Below, in pieces: positions 15,569-24,380 of a stretch of 32,319 bases of DNA. A program made the position numbers and the translations under genes. Where the stretch lies: positions 1 through 32,319 of the forward strand of contig NZ_NJIG01000030.1 in the NCBI RefSeq assembly GCF_002209535.1, given 5' to 3'. Position 1 is the stretch's first letter. Each line of letters starts with the position of its first letter. The notes beneath the pieces were generated by a model. The model had not been told where the DNA came from. It worked only from the letters and a program-made list of their open reading frames with translations, and did no database searches. Origin of the DNA: Achromobacter marplatensis. GTDB taxonomy: Bacteria > Pseudomonadota > Gammaproteobacteria > Burkholderiales > Burkholderiaceae_B.

Positions 15569-15942
15569 GGCGTCTCGTCCAATTGCAGCGTGACGCCGAC
15601 CTTGCACCAGTCAGGCCAGGTTTCGAGAACCGCCGTGACAAGCCAGGTCTGGCCGCCGAAGTCCAGCAGATCACCGCCCTTGGCCAGCGGCCGAACGACG
15701 CCCTGCGTATCTCCGAACATGTAGACCGCTCGCTGCACGCCTTGGATGTTCTGGGCCTCCAGGTGCTTCAGGTCGCCCGTACTGAGCGGCTGAACCTGGA
15801 GGGAGGCGTCGGCCGGCGCCAGGTACTTCGGAACCTGCTTGCGGCCCGGCCCCATTTCGTACCCGTCGCTGTACCGGACCTTCCCGGCAATCATCGGGTT
15901 CACCGCGGCGATGACTGGGCTTACGATGCCGTGCAAATTCAT
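15565..15942 (-). CDS. Head-tail connector/neck candidate
   Basis: A 125-residue protein that I recognise mainly by position. It begins NLHGIVSPVIAAVNPMIAGKV, contains SLQVQPLSTGDLKHLEAQNIQGV and ends WPDWCKVGVTLQLDE. Related small proteins lie between the gp10-like and terminator genes in Pam3- or AP22-like phages and are taken as head closure or collar components. It overlaps both neighbours by four bases. Role inferred from synteny. Confidence 0.55.
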   Translation of the reverse strand: MNLHGIVSPVIAAVNPMIAGKVRYSDGYEMGPGRKQVPKYLAPADASLQVQPLSTGDLKHLEAQNIQGVQRAVYMFGDTQGVVRPLAKGGDLLDFGGQTWLVTAVLETWPDWCKVGVTLQLDETP

Positions 15943-16391
15943 GTGTCGACCTCGTAATCCACGCTGTTCATCATGTGGCCGGTGTCCACGAGCGGTTTGG
16001 CGAAACCCTTGGCCGCCACCGTATTGGGCGACAGCGGGGGGCTGTCGAACTTCTGGATGGACGCTTGCAACTGGCCCTTCATCCCTTCGCCCATCTGGCC
16101 CAGGGACTTGTCGATGTCGTACTCGTTGGCGACTGCCAGATTCCCTAGCGACTTACCCCAGCCCTTTTGCTTCTCTTCGATCATTCGACGGAAGAAAGGC
16201 CGCGGGGGCTGGTTATGATCCGGTCGGCCGAATTCGTTGATAGCGGCGACCATAGCCACGGGCGTACCGTCCGGGTACTTGGCGTTCTCCAGGAACCCAA
16301 CCCGCAACGTGCCACCCTGGCCGGCCTTATCAGCCATTTCCTTGAGTCGCGCCATCAGGGCGTCACCACCCTTGAACGTCACGGCCGCCAT
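15939..16391 (-). CDS. Tail completion / HK97 gp10-like virion morphogenesis protein
   Basis: A 150-residue protein from ATG 16389-16391, inside the end of the preceding gene. Landmarks are ALMARLKEMADKAGQGGTLRVGF, VAMVAAINEFG, QPPRPFFRRMIEE and C-terminal PLVDTGHMMNSVDYEV. The INEFG, PPRPFF and DTG.M..S motifs are the signature of the gp10-like / Mu virion morphogenesis group that completes the neck. A longer upstream frame exists but lacks these features. Confidence 0.78.
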   Translation of the reverse strand: MAAVTFKGGDALMARLKEMADKAGQGGTLRVGFLENAKYPDGTPVAMVAAINEFGRPDHNQPPRPFFRRMIEEKQKGWGKSLGNLAVANEYDIDKSLGQMGEGMKGQLQASIQKFDSPPLSPNTVAAKGFAKPLVDTGHMMNSVDYEVDT

Positions 16392-16810
16392 GGGATCACC
16401 ACGGGGACGGCGTAGCCAGTCGGAGCGGGCCGGTAGCGACCGACGCGGTATTTGGCCGTGGCCTCCCAATACTGGGCGCCGTAGCCGGTCTGCGCGTACC
16501 ACTGCGCCGATCCCGCCGCGACGTTGTATTCGGCAGATACCGAAACCGACCCTTCGGTCGCGCTGCTGATGCGACCCACCAGCGGACGCGGACCCTGGCC
16601 GTTCTCGCCATAGGTCAGCGCCGCGACGTGGGCCGTCAGCAGGTACAGGAGCACCTTGCGTTCGTCGACGTCGCAGACCGCGCTGGTGTCCTTGTTGCTC
16701 AGGTACAGCGTGGCCGTGCTGAAGGCATGGTTCAGCTGCGCATCCGTGAGCGCTGCGAAGGACGGGTAAATCTGCTTGAACTCAGCGGGATCAAAGACGA
16801 CGACAGCCAT
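16379..16810 (-). CDS. Head-tail adaptor protein (DUF4054)
   Basis: A 143-residue protein with the DUF4054 pattern: FKQIYPSFAALTDAQLNHAF at the start, VLLYLLTAHVAALTYG in the middle, then the SATEGSVSVSAEYN segment and QTGYGAQYWEATAKYR. It binds below the portal as the first adaptor ring. It comes after the small unidentified gene downstream of the capsid gene, as in related phages. Confidence 0.85.
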   Translation of the reverse strand: MAVVVFDPAEFKQIYPSFAALTDAQLNHAFSTATLYLSNKDTSAVCDVDERKVLLYLLTAHVAALTYGENGQGPRPLVGRISSATEGSVSVSAEYNVAAGSAQWYAQTGYGAQYWEATAKYRVGRYRPAPTGYAVPVVIPWRP

Positions 16811-16819
16811 GGGCCGCTC

Positions 16820-17158
16820 CTATTTCTTTTTGCCTTCGTAGTTCTCGGGCTTGATGCCGGCGGCGGGCGCTTCCGGGTCCAGACCTTCAAGGCCGGACTT
16901 TTCGTCCTCGCGCTCTTTGGCCTTGGCCACGGCGCTGCGCTCGCTGCCCTGCGCGAAGATCATTTCCTTCTTCAGCGGCGGGAAGTCCCCATACAGCTTG
17001 GTCCAGGCTTCCCAGAAATCGGCATTGACTTCGGTGAAGCCATGGCCGGCAATGGCTTCGGGGTGGTTAGCACCATTCAGCACCACGGGGTCTTTGACAC
17101 CCGGGACGTCCAGCACCAGGCCGTTGGGCAACTTGCATGCGATGGTCACAGTCGACAT
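16820..17158 (-). CDS. Unidentified virion-region protein
   Basis: A 112-residue protein from ATG 17156-17158, preceded by GGAAGAG. It contains STVTIACKLPNGLVLDVPG, GANHPEAIAGHGFTEVNADFWEAW, and a long Lys/Glu-rich tail ending in three Lys. I recognise it only as a small protein that often sits between the capsid and DUF4054 genes of such phages. It could be a neck or head decoration component; no function is assigned. Confidence 0.6.
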   Translation of the reverse strand: MSTVTIACKLPNGLVLDVPGVKDPVVLNGANHPEAIAGHGFTEVNADFWEAWTKLYGDFPPLKKEMIFAQGSERSAVAKAKEREDEKSGLEGLDPEAPAAGIKPENYEGKKK

Positions 17159-17176
17159 ATCTCTTCCTCGAATGAG

Positions 17177-17201
17177 AAAGGGGCGCCACATTGGCGCCCC
17201 T
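17177..17201 (-). terminator. Strong hairpin / attenuator after the capsid gene
   Basis: AGGGGCGCC (17179-17187) and GGCGCCCCT (17193-17201) form a perfect 9-bp stem with a five-base loop. On the minus strand it is followed by CTTTCTCATT, a weak T tract. It lies 25 bases past the capsid stop and before the ribosome binding site of the next gene. It probably acts as a partial terminator or mRNA stabiliser that raises capsid yield over distal genes. Confidence 0.65.
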
Positions 17202-17225
17202 CTGGGTTGCTGCGTTCTGCGCTGG

Positions 17226-18260
17226 TCAGACGCCGATCATGCCGGCGATGGCCATGGGCACCTTGATGATGGCGCCCCACGTACCCTGCGATTTCTTTTG
17301 CAAGAAGCTCGAGGTCTTACGCTCGATCGCGTGGGCGCGCATCTTCTCGGTGAAGGCAGCGGAACCAACGTTCTGACCGTCGATCGATTCGGCGATGAGC
17401 TGCACCAGCTGGCCGGAGCCCGTCGCGTACTGCACGGCGGTTTCGACGGTCAGGTTGGGGAAGTTCTTCGCCAGCAGGTCGGCGACGTTGACGTTGTACT
17501 GGTTCGTCTTCGTCAGGTTTACTTCGATTTCCGGCGACATGCACAACTTCATCTTGTCGCGCCGCGTGACCAGGCCGCGCGTCTGCGAAACCAGTTGCGC
17601 GAACAGGCGTTGCGAGATGTCGTCGTAGACCTGTTGGCCGTCCTTCGTGGACCACAGCGTGCCGCTGTCGGTGCCGGTAGCCCCCGGCGCGATGGGCGCC
17701 GACAGGTTGGGGTCGTTCAGCAGGCCGTAGTTTTGCAGGCCAGCGATGCCGAAGAAGTAGCTGTTGTCCTGGAACTTATTCAGGATCAGCGCGCCGGCGA
17801 TGTTGAGTTCGGACGCGTAATTGATCTTCGCCACACCGTACATGTCCAGTTCGCGCTCACCCCATTCCGTCATAGTCTGGTAGTGGTACGACTGGCGCTG
17901 CGGGAAGTTCGTGTTGGCGCCCGCCCGGCCGTTGTTGTTGAAATCGCCGTAGGACGACACTTCACCCGTCGACTCCACCACCGGGAAAGTCGCAGTCAGC
18001 GTGGTCCAGTCGCCTTTCTTCGACTCGCCCAGGATGACGGCGCCCTGCATGGGCGTCGTGAGCACACGTACCAGCTCGGGGTCGATGTAGTTCAGCAGGT
18101 AGCCAGGGATGCCGGCGTTGCTGACCGTCACCAACGGGCCTGCGGCGTCCATGGCCAGGCCATAGTCGGCGCGGAACTCGTCGGGCAGGTAATCCATGGC
18201 GCCCGGGAACACGATGCCGAAGTGCTTCTCCAGCAGCGCGAGGTCTTGATTTCGTTTCAT
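17226..18260 (-). CDS. Major capsid protein (DUF2184 / Major_capside family)
   Basis: A 344-residue HK97-fold capsid protein. Landmarks are LTTPMQGAVILGESKKGDW, FNNNGRAGANTNFPQRQSYHYQTMTEWGERELDMYG-type text (a conserved block near 110-145), FQDNSYFFGIAGLQNYGLLNDP, and the C-terminal AHAIERKTSSFLQKKSQGTWGA. There is no long scaffold-like N-terminus; scaffold function is probably supplied by the protease fusion upstream. A hairpin follows the gene. Confidence 0.9.
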   Translation of the reverse strand: MKRNQDLALLEKHFGIVFPGAMDYLPDEFRADYGLAMDAAGPLVTVSNAGIPGYLLNYIDPELVRVLTTPMQGAVILGESKKGDWTTLTATFPVVESTGEVSSYGDFNNNGRAGANTNFPQRQSYHYQTMTEWGERELDMYGVAKINYASELNIAGALILNKFQDNSYFFGIAGLQNYGLLNDPNLSAPIAPGATGTDSGTLWSTKDGQQVYDDISQRLFAQLVSQTRGLVTRRDKMKLCMSPEIEVNLTKTNQYNVNVADLLAKNFPNLTVETAVQYATGSGQLVQLIAESIDGQNVGSAAFTEKMRAHAIERKTSSFLQKKSQGTWGAIIKVPMAIAGMIGV

Positions 18261-18263
18261 GTC

Positions 18264-18749
18264 TTACCCCAGGTTGTAGGAAGTCATCTTGATGAGGGCA
18301 CCGATGGCGCCCGCACTGCCGACAAACATGTTGGTTTCGGTGTGGCCCGCGATCGTGGCCCCGGCAGCACCGGTGGAGACCGTGCCGTCGGTGTTGGATG
18401 CGAAGACCTTCTGGCCGATGGTCGCCGCCGTCTTGGTCGCGACCCAGAAGTCGCCGCCGTTGTGCAGCGTGACCCCCAGGCCGGCCGGGATGAGCATGGT
18501 GGCCTCGGCCAGCCAGATGGTGATAACGCCCTGCTGCTCGCGGTGCACAAAGCCCGTGGGCACGCCGGAGCCGGCGTTCGTCACCTTGCCGGCGGCGTCT
18601 GCCCAGGCGAAGCGGCCGACGGTCACGCCAGCGGTGTCAGCCACCAGCGCGCCGGGGCCAGCCAAGACGGTCGAACGCGGGTTCGAGCTGGCGAAGTCGC
18701 CAGCAACCGCGGCGGCCGGCTCGATGTAGACCTGTTTCTGGAAACCCAT
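18264..18749 (-). CDS. Head cement/decoration protein (Gp24-like structural cement)
   Basis: A 161-residue beta-rich protein: MGFQKQVYIEPAAAVAGDF at the start, then GPGALVADTAGVTVGRFAWAD, VHREQQGVITIWLAEATMLIPAG and GGDFWVATKTAATIGQKVFA. This matches small capsid cement proteins encoded between the protease/scaffold and capsid genes. It lies three bases before the capsid start on one side and abuts the protease stop on the other. Confidence 0.75.
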   Translation of the reverse strand: MGFQKQVYIEPAAAVAGDFASSNPRSTVLAGPGALVADTAGVTVGRFAWADAAGKVTNAGSGVPTGFVHREQQGVITIWLAEATMLIPAGLGVTLHNGGDFWVATKTAATIGQKVFASNTDGTVSTGAAGATIAGHTETNMFVGSAGAIGALIKMTSYNLG

Positions 18750-20120
18750 TTAGATCACCTTGGGGATGTGCGGGAAGCGGTCGCGGAAGCTCTTGTGAGC
18801 GGCCGAGTCCATCGCAACACGCGGGGTTTGGGGGGCCTGGTCCTGCGCCATGGCCAACTTGACCAGCGCGCGGTAGGCCGAAGGCGGCGTATCGGCAAGG
18901 TCGATGCCTTTGGCGTCCAGGGCCATCTTGTAGACCGCCTCGGCCGAGTCCTGGGCCACGATCTCGCCAAGGATGGGCCGGCATTCCTGCTCAGCGGTGC
19001 GGATCTCGTTCCAGCGCGCGACGGCGGCCTGTTCGCCTGCCTTCTGCGCCTTGGCCAGCGCCTGATCCATGGCTTGCTTGGTCACGGGTGCCGGCGGCGT
19101 GCCGGCCGTGTGCGGCGGCTCGTCTTCAGCACCGGCGGCCGGCTCGCCCAGGGCGGCCATCACGCGCGCGGCTTCTTCCGGGCCGAGCTTTTCGCCCAGC
19201 ATTTCGCGGATCTTGCCCATGAGTTCGTCGTCCTGGGCCACGGCCTTGGGTTCCGTGAGATCTTCTTCCTCGTCTTCACCGATAGGCGACATGCCGGGGT
19301 CGGTGAAGACCTCGATGACCTCTTTCAGGTCTTCCAGGTCGGCGTCCTGCGCCAGCTTGCCCTTGAAGTGGTTCTGCATCGCGCGCACGATGCGCGGCTG
19401 CTCGGACTTCAGGTTCTTGCGGCTGACACCTTTTAGGAAGGTGGTCAGGTCGCCCAGCGCCGAGTCCTGGGCCAGCTTGGGACGGATGTACGCCCCAAGC
19501 GCCCCGGCGACAGCGATGGCGGTTTTGCTCTGTTTCATTTTCGGGATCTCCGAAGGGTTGAGGGTATAGCTGTCGCCTACGACGACGTCCGGGCCTGCCC
19601 GGCCCACTTCGACAAGCGCGACGTGATTGCCGCGGATGTCTCGCATCACCCCGTCGTATGCGACGCCCTCAAACTTGCCGGGCGTCATATCGGCACGGTA
19701 GCGATAGGCGCTCGAAAGCTCCTTTTGCTCATCAGACTCTACGAGCGCGATCGCGACGGCGTCCCATACGACGAGGGAATTCTTAAGGTACGGCGCCTGG
19801 TAGGAGGCGTTCGAACCCGTGGCCCCGACCACGAACTCCTTCTGCGGCTCGGCGGCCGAGACGGGGATGTGCTTGGACAGCAGCGGGATGTTGTTGAAGG
19901 TGGGCGCGGCGCGCGCCAGCTCTTCAGGGTCCCGCAACAGGAAGTAGACACGGTTGGGGTCAAGCCCCAGCGCCTCCCAGTCCGGGATCTCGTCGCCCCG
20001 GTACGGGTTGACCGTGGCCTTGCTGATGTTGCTGACCTCGACGTGCATCCGGCCGTCAACGTCGATGCGGCGCACGGTCGCGCGGTCAAAGGCCAGCCCG
20101 CGCTGGTTCTGCTGTTTCAT
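18750..20120 (-). CDS. DUF2213 prohead protease fused to a scaffold-like tail
   Basis: A 456-residue protein. Residues about 1-190 are the DUF2213 domain, with SKATVNPYRGDEIPDWE, FNNIPLLSKHIPVS, YRADMTPGKFEGVAYDGVM and the GNHVALVEVGRAG motif; its His and the following Ser (GDSYT) fit a U9/S78-type serine protease. Residues about 200-400 are acidic and helical (EDEEEDLTEPK, then an Ala/Gln coiled coil), as in scaffolds. The end has a compact motif, HKSFRDRFPHIPKVI. The one protein probably guides shell assembly and then cuts itself out. It overlaps the gpF-like gene as ATGA. Confidence 0.8.
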   Translation of the reverse strand: MKQQNQRGLAFDRATVRRIDVDGRMHVEVSNISKATVNPYRGDEIPDWEALGLDPNRVYFLLRDPEELARAAPTFNNIPLLSKHIPVSAAEPQKEFVVGATGSNASYQAPYLKNSLVVWDAVAIALVESDEQKELSSAYRYRADMTPGKFEGVAYDGVMRDIRGNHVALVEVGRAGPDVVVGDSYTLNPSEIPKMKQSKTAIAVAGALGAYIRPKLAQDSALGDLTTFLKGVSRKNLKSEQPRIVRAMQNHFKGKLAQDADLEDLKEVIEVFTDPGMSPIGEDEEEDLTEPKAVAQDDELMGKIREMLGEKLGPEEAARVMAALGEPAAGAEDEPPHTAGTPPAPVTKQAMDQALAKAQKAGEQAAVARWNEIRTAEQECRPILGEIVAQDSAEAVYKMALDAKGIDLADTPPSAYRALVKLAMAQDQAPQTPRVAMDSAAHKSFRDRFPHIPKVI

Positions 20121-20920
20121 GGATCAAATCCCGGGATGATGCTGATGGCCACGCAGCGGCAGTTCGGCAATTCACCGGGCCGGATGTACTCGCCGTCGAT
20201 GAGCATGCCCTTGTCGACGTCGTAGACGTCGCCGTCGGCGTCCTGGTGCGACTTGCGCGGATGCTTGCCCCCGCGAGAGTGCTGCCATTTAGCTTGCTTG
20301 ATGCCCAGACCCTGCTGGCGCACGCGCGTGATGGTGGCCGTGGCCTTGTTGTTCTGGTCGCGTGCAATGAACGCCGCGCGCCGCTTGGTTATGCCGTACC
20401 GCTTCTCCAGCTCTTTGGTGATGCCTTCCAGATCACGGCCCTGCGTGACCGACCGCATGACCATCCCCTGGACGTCCTGCAAGTGCTCGGCGGCAATGGA
20501 CTTGATGAGCCCGACGTTCTCCTGCACGGTGGCCTGGAAGACGTCGTTGGCCGCGCGTGTCATCTGAAACTGCACGCTGAAGCCTTTCTGCCGCAGGGCA
20601 TTGCGCAAAGACAAGTCAGCCGTGCTCATCGAGCTTTCGGCGAACTCACTTGCCACCGGCTGAGACGCCTCGTCAAAGCGCCGCTGCCATTGCTTGGCTA
20701 GGCGCCGCATCATCTTGGTCAGCACCATCGCCGGGCTTTCGTCCTGCGCGATCTCCGGCACGTTGCGCCGGTACGCCGCCGTCAGCCAGTACACCACCGA
20801 CCGCTGCATCTCGTCGATCAGGCGGTCCAAGCGCTTGCGGTAGGCCGCCTCGATCCCCAGGTTGGCATGCACGGGGCGCAGCGGCACCTCGCGGCCAGTA
20901 GGGGATACGAGGTCAGGCAT
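20117..20920 (-). CDS. Head morphogenesis protein (Mu gpF / SPP1 gp7-like)
   Basis: A 267-residue protein from ATG 20918-20920, where AGGA lies nine bases upstream; a start at 20944 has no Shine-Dalgarno. The N-terminal two thirds are helical and basic. The C-terminal part has the family signature: RRAAFIARDQNNKATATITRVRQQ, a His-x-Ser...His-x4-His cluster (WQHSRGGKHPRKSH), and LPNCRCVAISII, a potential metal site. Such minor head proteins bind the portal and DNA end. It overlaps the portal stop by eight bases. Confidence 0.88.
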   Translation of the reverse strand: MPDLVSPTGREVPLRPVHANLGIEAAYRKRLDRLIDEMQRSVVYWLTAAYRRNVPEIAQDESPAMVLTKMMRRLAKQWQRRFDEASQPVASEFAESSMSTADLSLRNALRQKGFSVQFQMTRAANDVFQATVQENVGLIKSIAAEHLQDVQGMVMRSVTQGRDLEGITKELEKRYGITKRRAAFIARDQNNKATATITRVRQQGLGIKQAKWQHSRGGKHPRKSHQDADGDVYDVDKGMLIDGEYIRPGELPNCRCVAISIIPGFDP

Positions 20921-22463
20921 TGGCGTTTTCCTGCGGTTCGTCATCCAGGGGTGGCGGCTCGACCGGCACCGCGTCGGGCAAGCCGTTTTCGTCCAGATCG
21001 CTCACATCAAGCGAGTGGTAGCCGTTCGTCTCTTCTGCCGCGATGCGCTGGCGCACCTCAACAGGACTTACGGCGCCCAACTCGACCAGCACTGCGTCGG
21101 TGTCGGCGTCGTACTTTCGCACCTCGGCCTGTTCCTTCTCGCTCAGTTGCCACAGAGGCACGAACGAAAAGGTGATGTCCGGGTCGATCTCGCCGAACTC
21201 GCTCAGTTGAATGACCTCCAGGCACTGCTGCAACGGGTCGCGGAACACCGCTTCTTGCACCGACAGGATTTCGTCGTAGAACACGCGAATCTCGCCGTCG
21301 GCGGTCGCGTTCAAGCCGCTGGGCGTGATGCCCGTGTACTTGACCAGCGGGATGCCGGGAACCACGCACAGTTGCTCAAGCGACTGGTTTTGCAGCGCAT
21401 CCAGGCCCGACAGCGGAACATTCTCGAAACCGAATTCCTCGTCGTCCTTATTGACGGCGAAGACGCCCCGATTCGTGCGCGTCCGATTGAACACGTCAAT
21501 GCGGGCGAACACGTCGTCACCAGGATCGCCCTGAAGGATCGACTGCAAGTTGGTCTTGAAGACCCCGACCGAGAACCCGTCGATCAGGTTTGCCACCGCC
21601 TGGCGCGTCTTCAGCCAGTTGTTGACGTAGGGGATGGTCAGCTGCGTCAGCGACATCCCGCCGAAGTTGTACGACGGCTTCAGCAGGTCCGGCACCTCGC
21701 GCGACACGATGTTCAGCAGTCGGCTGGTGTGCACCTGGCGCCCCAGCACGAACCACGACGTCGGCTTGTAGAAGTCCGGCCGCATCGGGTTGTCGCTGTT
21801 GTAGAGGTACGGCGTCGTCCACACCGGGTCGATGACCTTGAAGCCCACCAGCGCGCCCTTGGCGATCTTTGCGGGGCTCTTGACCAGGATCGACTTCAGC
21901 TCGTCAGGATCCGCCCATGCCAGCATGCCGCTGGGCGTCTTCACGTCGATGTAGATCTGCGACCGGCCGAACAGTCCATCCTGCAACGCTGCCAAGCGGA
22001 ACTTGGCGCGCAGGCGGTGGCGGCGCATGGCCTTCTCGATGACTTCGAGCTTGTCGGCCTTGTCGTCGTCGCCCTTGACCTCCAGCTTGATCCACTTCCG
22101 GGTCATCTCCTTGGCGATGACGTCGGACATCTTGCGGTACTCCGGGCGCTGGGAAAGCTCGGCCAGGTACGGATAGCCGATAAATCCCATACCCGCGTAG
22201 GCTTCGCTCACGTAGGCATACACGGGGCTCATCGCCTCGTCCATCGCCACCAACGCGCTCTTTTTATCCGCAGGGACGACGAACGGGGCCACTTCTGGGC
22301 GCTTGAATTCGCCCTCCGGAGCGGACGGCGGCTCGGCCGGCGGCACGTTGGAACGGCCCAAGGCTTCTGCGCTGATCTTCATCCCAGGCTCGCGGCGCGC
22401 GGCCGGGGCCGGCGCAGGTGCCGCTGGGGCATTCCTGCGCAGGATCCAGTCGAGTAATTTCAT
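20913..22463 (-). CDS. Portal protein (DUF1073 type)
   Basis: A 516-residue portal subunit. Landmarks are SPVYAYVSEAYAGMGFIGYPYLAEL, MSDVIAKEMTRKWIKL, DGLFGRSQIYIDV, TSWFVLGRQVHTSRLL and GIPLVKYTGITPSGLNATADGE. The N-terminal 75 residues are Pro/Ala-rich and probably disordered. It forms the dodecameric DNA gate at the capsid vertex. The DUF1073 family is also labelled anti-CBASS Acb1-like in some databases because Acb1 is fused to some members. No two-histidine phosphoesterase motif pair is visible here, so this is simply a portal. Confidence 0.88.
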   Translation of the reverse strand: MKLLDWILRRNAPAAPAPAPAARREPGMKISAEALGRSNVPPAEPPSAPEGEFKRPEVAPFVVPADKKSALVAMDEAMSPVYAYVSEAYAGMGFIGYPYLAELSQRPEYRKMSDVIAKEMTRKWIKLEVKGDDDKADKLEVIEKAMRRHRLRAKFRLAALQDGLFGRSQIYIDVKTPSGMLAWADPDELKSILVKSPAKIAKGALVGFKVIDPVWTTPYLYNSDNPMRPDFYKPTSWFVLGRQVHTSRLLNIVSREVPDLLKPSYNFGGMSLTQLTIPYVNNWLKTRQAVANLIDGFSVGVFKTNLQSILQGDPGDDVFARIDVFNRTRTNRGVFAVNKDDEEFGFENVPLSGLDALQNQSLEQLCVVPGIPLVKYTGITPSGLNATADGEIRVFYDEILSVQEAVFRDPLQQCLEVIQLSEFGEIDPDITFSFVPLWQLSEKEQAEVRKYDADTDAVLVELGAVSPVEVRQRIAAEETNGYHSLDVSDLDENGLPDAVPVEPPPLDDEPQENANA

Positions 22464-23860
22464 GCGCGCCTCATGGCTTCGGGGTTGATCTTCATGGGTG
22501 CTTGGCCGGGCGCGAACGCCATGATGAAGCCGTCCGCCAAGTTGGGCGACGGCACGGGCCCGCCCTCCCGGGTCGGTTTTGCCAGGTCTTTCTTGCTCTC
22601 CACCTTCACCCGGCCCGCCTGGTCGTAATCACGCTTGGGCGTGCACAACTCGTCTATCAGCTTGCTCAGGTGGGGTATGTTGCTGTCGATAAAGATCATC
22701 TGATCCGGCGTGTACTTCTCGCCCTTGCGCACCGCGTTGAACGTGTTGCGCAGGCGATCTGCCACGCCCCACCAAGCTTGAGCCTTGATGTTGGCGAACA
22801 TGTCCTTGTTCTTGGTCCCGGGCATGTACTGCGCCTCGGGTTGAAACACCGCGGCGCCGGCATTGAACTTGGAGTGATGGACGATTCCACGCCCTGCGCC
22901 ATTCAGCTCATTGAACTTGGCACCAGAGCCAGCGCCCACCCCGATCGAGTCGTATGTCACGCTGGCCTGACGCTCACGCGCAGCCTCATAGACGCGCGTG
23001 CAGGACTTCAGCAGCTCGTCTTCGCCTGCCTTCCACTCATCAGCCCAAGACGCCAGGGGGCCGTGGGCATAGATCGCTGCACACTTATCAGCGCCGCTGT
23101 CTGCTACGTCAAACCCGATGCGCTTACGGCCAGTAGGCTCGATGCCCAGCGCCAGATGCGCGTCGATCGCAGCCATGACCCAAGAGCGCTTGATAATGAC
23201 GCTGTCGTCGTTGTCCTTGGGGACACCGCGATAGATATGCTGGTACTCGTCCTCGTCTTCAGCCTTAGCCGCCTCGATCACGGCGAGCATGGTTTCGCTA
23301 AGAAACGGGTTCTCGTCGTAGTTGATCAGGCGCACCACCGTGTTCGGCGGCGGGTTCGTTACGAACCTTTTGTAGGCGAAGTCCGTGGCCAAGCGCGGGT
23401 TGAAGATCACCCAGACCTGCGACCCCGATTTGCGGATGGTCGCCTCAAGGATCTTCCACTGCGCTTCGGTCAGGTTGTGCGCTTCCTCGATCCAGAGTAT
23501 GTCAATGCTCTCCAGCGACTTGATTTCGTCAATGGAGCGCCACAGACCGTAGAACAGGAACTCGCTGCGCGTCTTGCGGCCGATGATCTTGTTGTCCAAG
23601 ATCCGGAACTGAGGATTCAGCCCGAACCGCTCGATCTGCATCTTCAGCAGCGTGTAGACCGATTCCTCAATCTTGTTCTGGAACTGCCGGACGCACAGGA
23701 TGCGCAGTCGGTAGTTGCTCGCCAGGAACGTAGCAAAGCCCGCCGCATCCCATGACTTGGACGACGCCCGTCCGCCGTACAGAACCCGATTGCGCGCCGG
23801 CATGAGCCAGAAATCACGCAGAGCCGGATTAAGTGTCGGCCTCGACAGCAGAGCGTCCAT
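22460..23860 (-). CDS. terL: Terminase large subunit (PBSX-like)
   Basis: A 466-residue packaging motor. Walker A-like GGRASSKS at residues 29-36, Walker B IDILWIEEA at 119-127, coupling motif near FNPR (153-156), and a nuclease domain beginning RIGFDVADSGAD with Asp251 as likely metal ligand and PNLADG near the end. This is the PBSX/Terminase_3 type. The gene overlaps terS by 32 bases and the portal by ATGA. The family includes both cos and headful packagers, so the packaging mode is not settled. Confidence 0.92.
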   Translation of the reverse strand: MDALLSRPTLNPALRDFWLMPARNRVLYGGRASSKSWDAAGFATFLASNYRLRILCVRQFQNKIEESVYTLLKMQIERFGLNPQFRILDNKIIGRKTRSEFLFYGLWRSIDEIKSLESIDILWIEEAHNLTEAQWKILEATIRKSGSQVWVIFNPRLATDFAYKRFVTNPPPNTVVRLINYDENPFLSETMLAVIEAAKAEDEDEYQHIYRGVPKDNDDSVIIKRSWVMAAIDAHLALGIEPTGRKRIGFDVADSGADKCAAIYAHGPLASWADEWKAGEDELLKSCTRVYEAARERQASVTYDSIGVGAGSGAKFNELNGAGRGIVHHSKFNAGAAVFQPEAQYMPGTKNKDMFANIKAQAWWGVADRLRNTFNAVRKGEKYTPDQMIFIDSNIPHLSKLIDELCTPKRDYDQAGRVKVESKKDLAKPTREGGPVPSPNLADGFIMAFAPGQAPMKINPEAMRRA

Positions 23861-24380
23861 AGAAATGTTCCAACCCCGCGGGCACTTCGTTCTGGCCCCG
23901 GTTGGCCTCGTCCACTGCGTCCTTGTTGGCGCGCAGCAGGTTCACGGCAATCTCGCTTGAATCGTTCGCTACTCGTGTCAGGGCTGCGATACCCTTCAGC
24001 GTTTCGACGCTTCCACCGTCTAGCGGCGCGGCGTCGTCAATCTCGGCAACCTTGCCGTGGGCAATACCCAACAGGCGGTGCGATGTGGCGGCACCGTATC
24101 TTGCCGCGCTGGCCAAGTGCTCGGATATCGCCTTCAGGTCATCTGCAAGTGAACGGGCGGCTATCTGTTCAGAAACGTTCAGATTCGCCATCGCGCGGTC
24201 TGCCGCAACCAATTGATTCGCAACAGATTTAATCGTTTCTGTGCGTTTAGAAAACCGCGTAGAAATGGCGCCCTTACTCACCCCGAACTCACGGGCCAGC
24301 GCAGACGTGGATTCCCCGGCCAGCAGGCGCTTACCGATCGTCTCCCACTGCGCATCCGTCAGCTTTGAGGGCCGCCCCAT
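23829..24380 (-). CDS. terS: Terminase small subunit
   Basis: A 183-residue protein. An N-terminal helix-turn-helix (about 7-45: LTDAQWETIGKRLLAGEST, LAREFGVSKGAISTRF) should bind the packaging site. A central helical region (about 60-130) fits oligomerisation, and the C-terminal end (GLEHFYGRSAVEADT) should touch TerL. It is the first large gene of the late operon. A short conserved gene overlaps its start by 22 bases. Confidence 0.85.
   Translation of the reverse strand: MGRPSKLTDAQWETIGKRLLAGESTSALAREFGVSKGAISTRFSKRTETIKSVANQLVAADRAMANLNVSEQIAARSLADDLKAISEHLASAARYGAATSHRLLGIAHGKVAEIDDAAPLDGGSVETLKGIAALTRVANDSSEIAVNLLRANKDAVDEANRGQNEVPAGLEHFYGRSAVEADT

Noticed and set aside
16851..19436. 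861-codon open frame on the plus strand
   Set aside because: It runs antisense to the capsid, cement and protease genes and has no domain logic (Arg/His/Val-rich text). Long antisense frames are a by-product of high GC at third codon positions.
20862..22457. 531-codon plus-strand frame
   Set aside because: Shadow of the portal gene on the opposite strand; no ribosome binding site and skewed composition.
20913..22463. Anti-CBASS (Acb1) function for the DUF1073 protein
   Set aside because: The family label is shared, but no pair of His-x-Thr/Ser phosphoesterase motifs is visible and the length, position and motifs are those of a portal.
22418..23755. 445-codon plus-strand frame
   Set aside because: Shadow of terL on the opposite strand; the real terminase motifs are in the minus frame.
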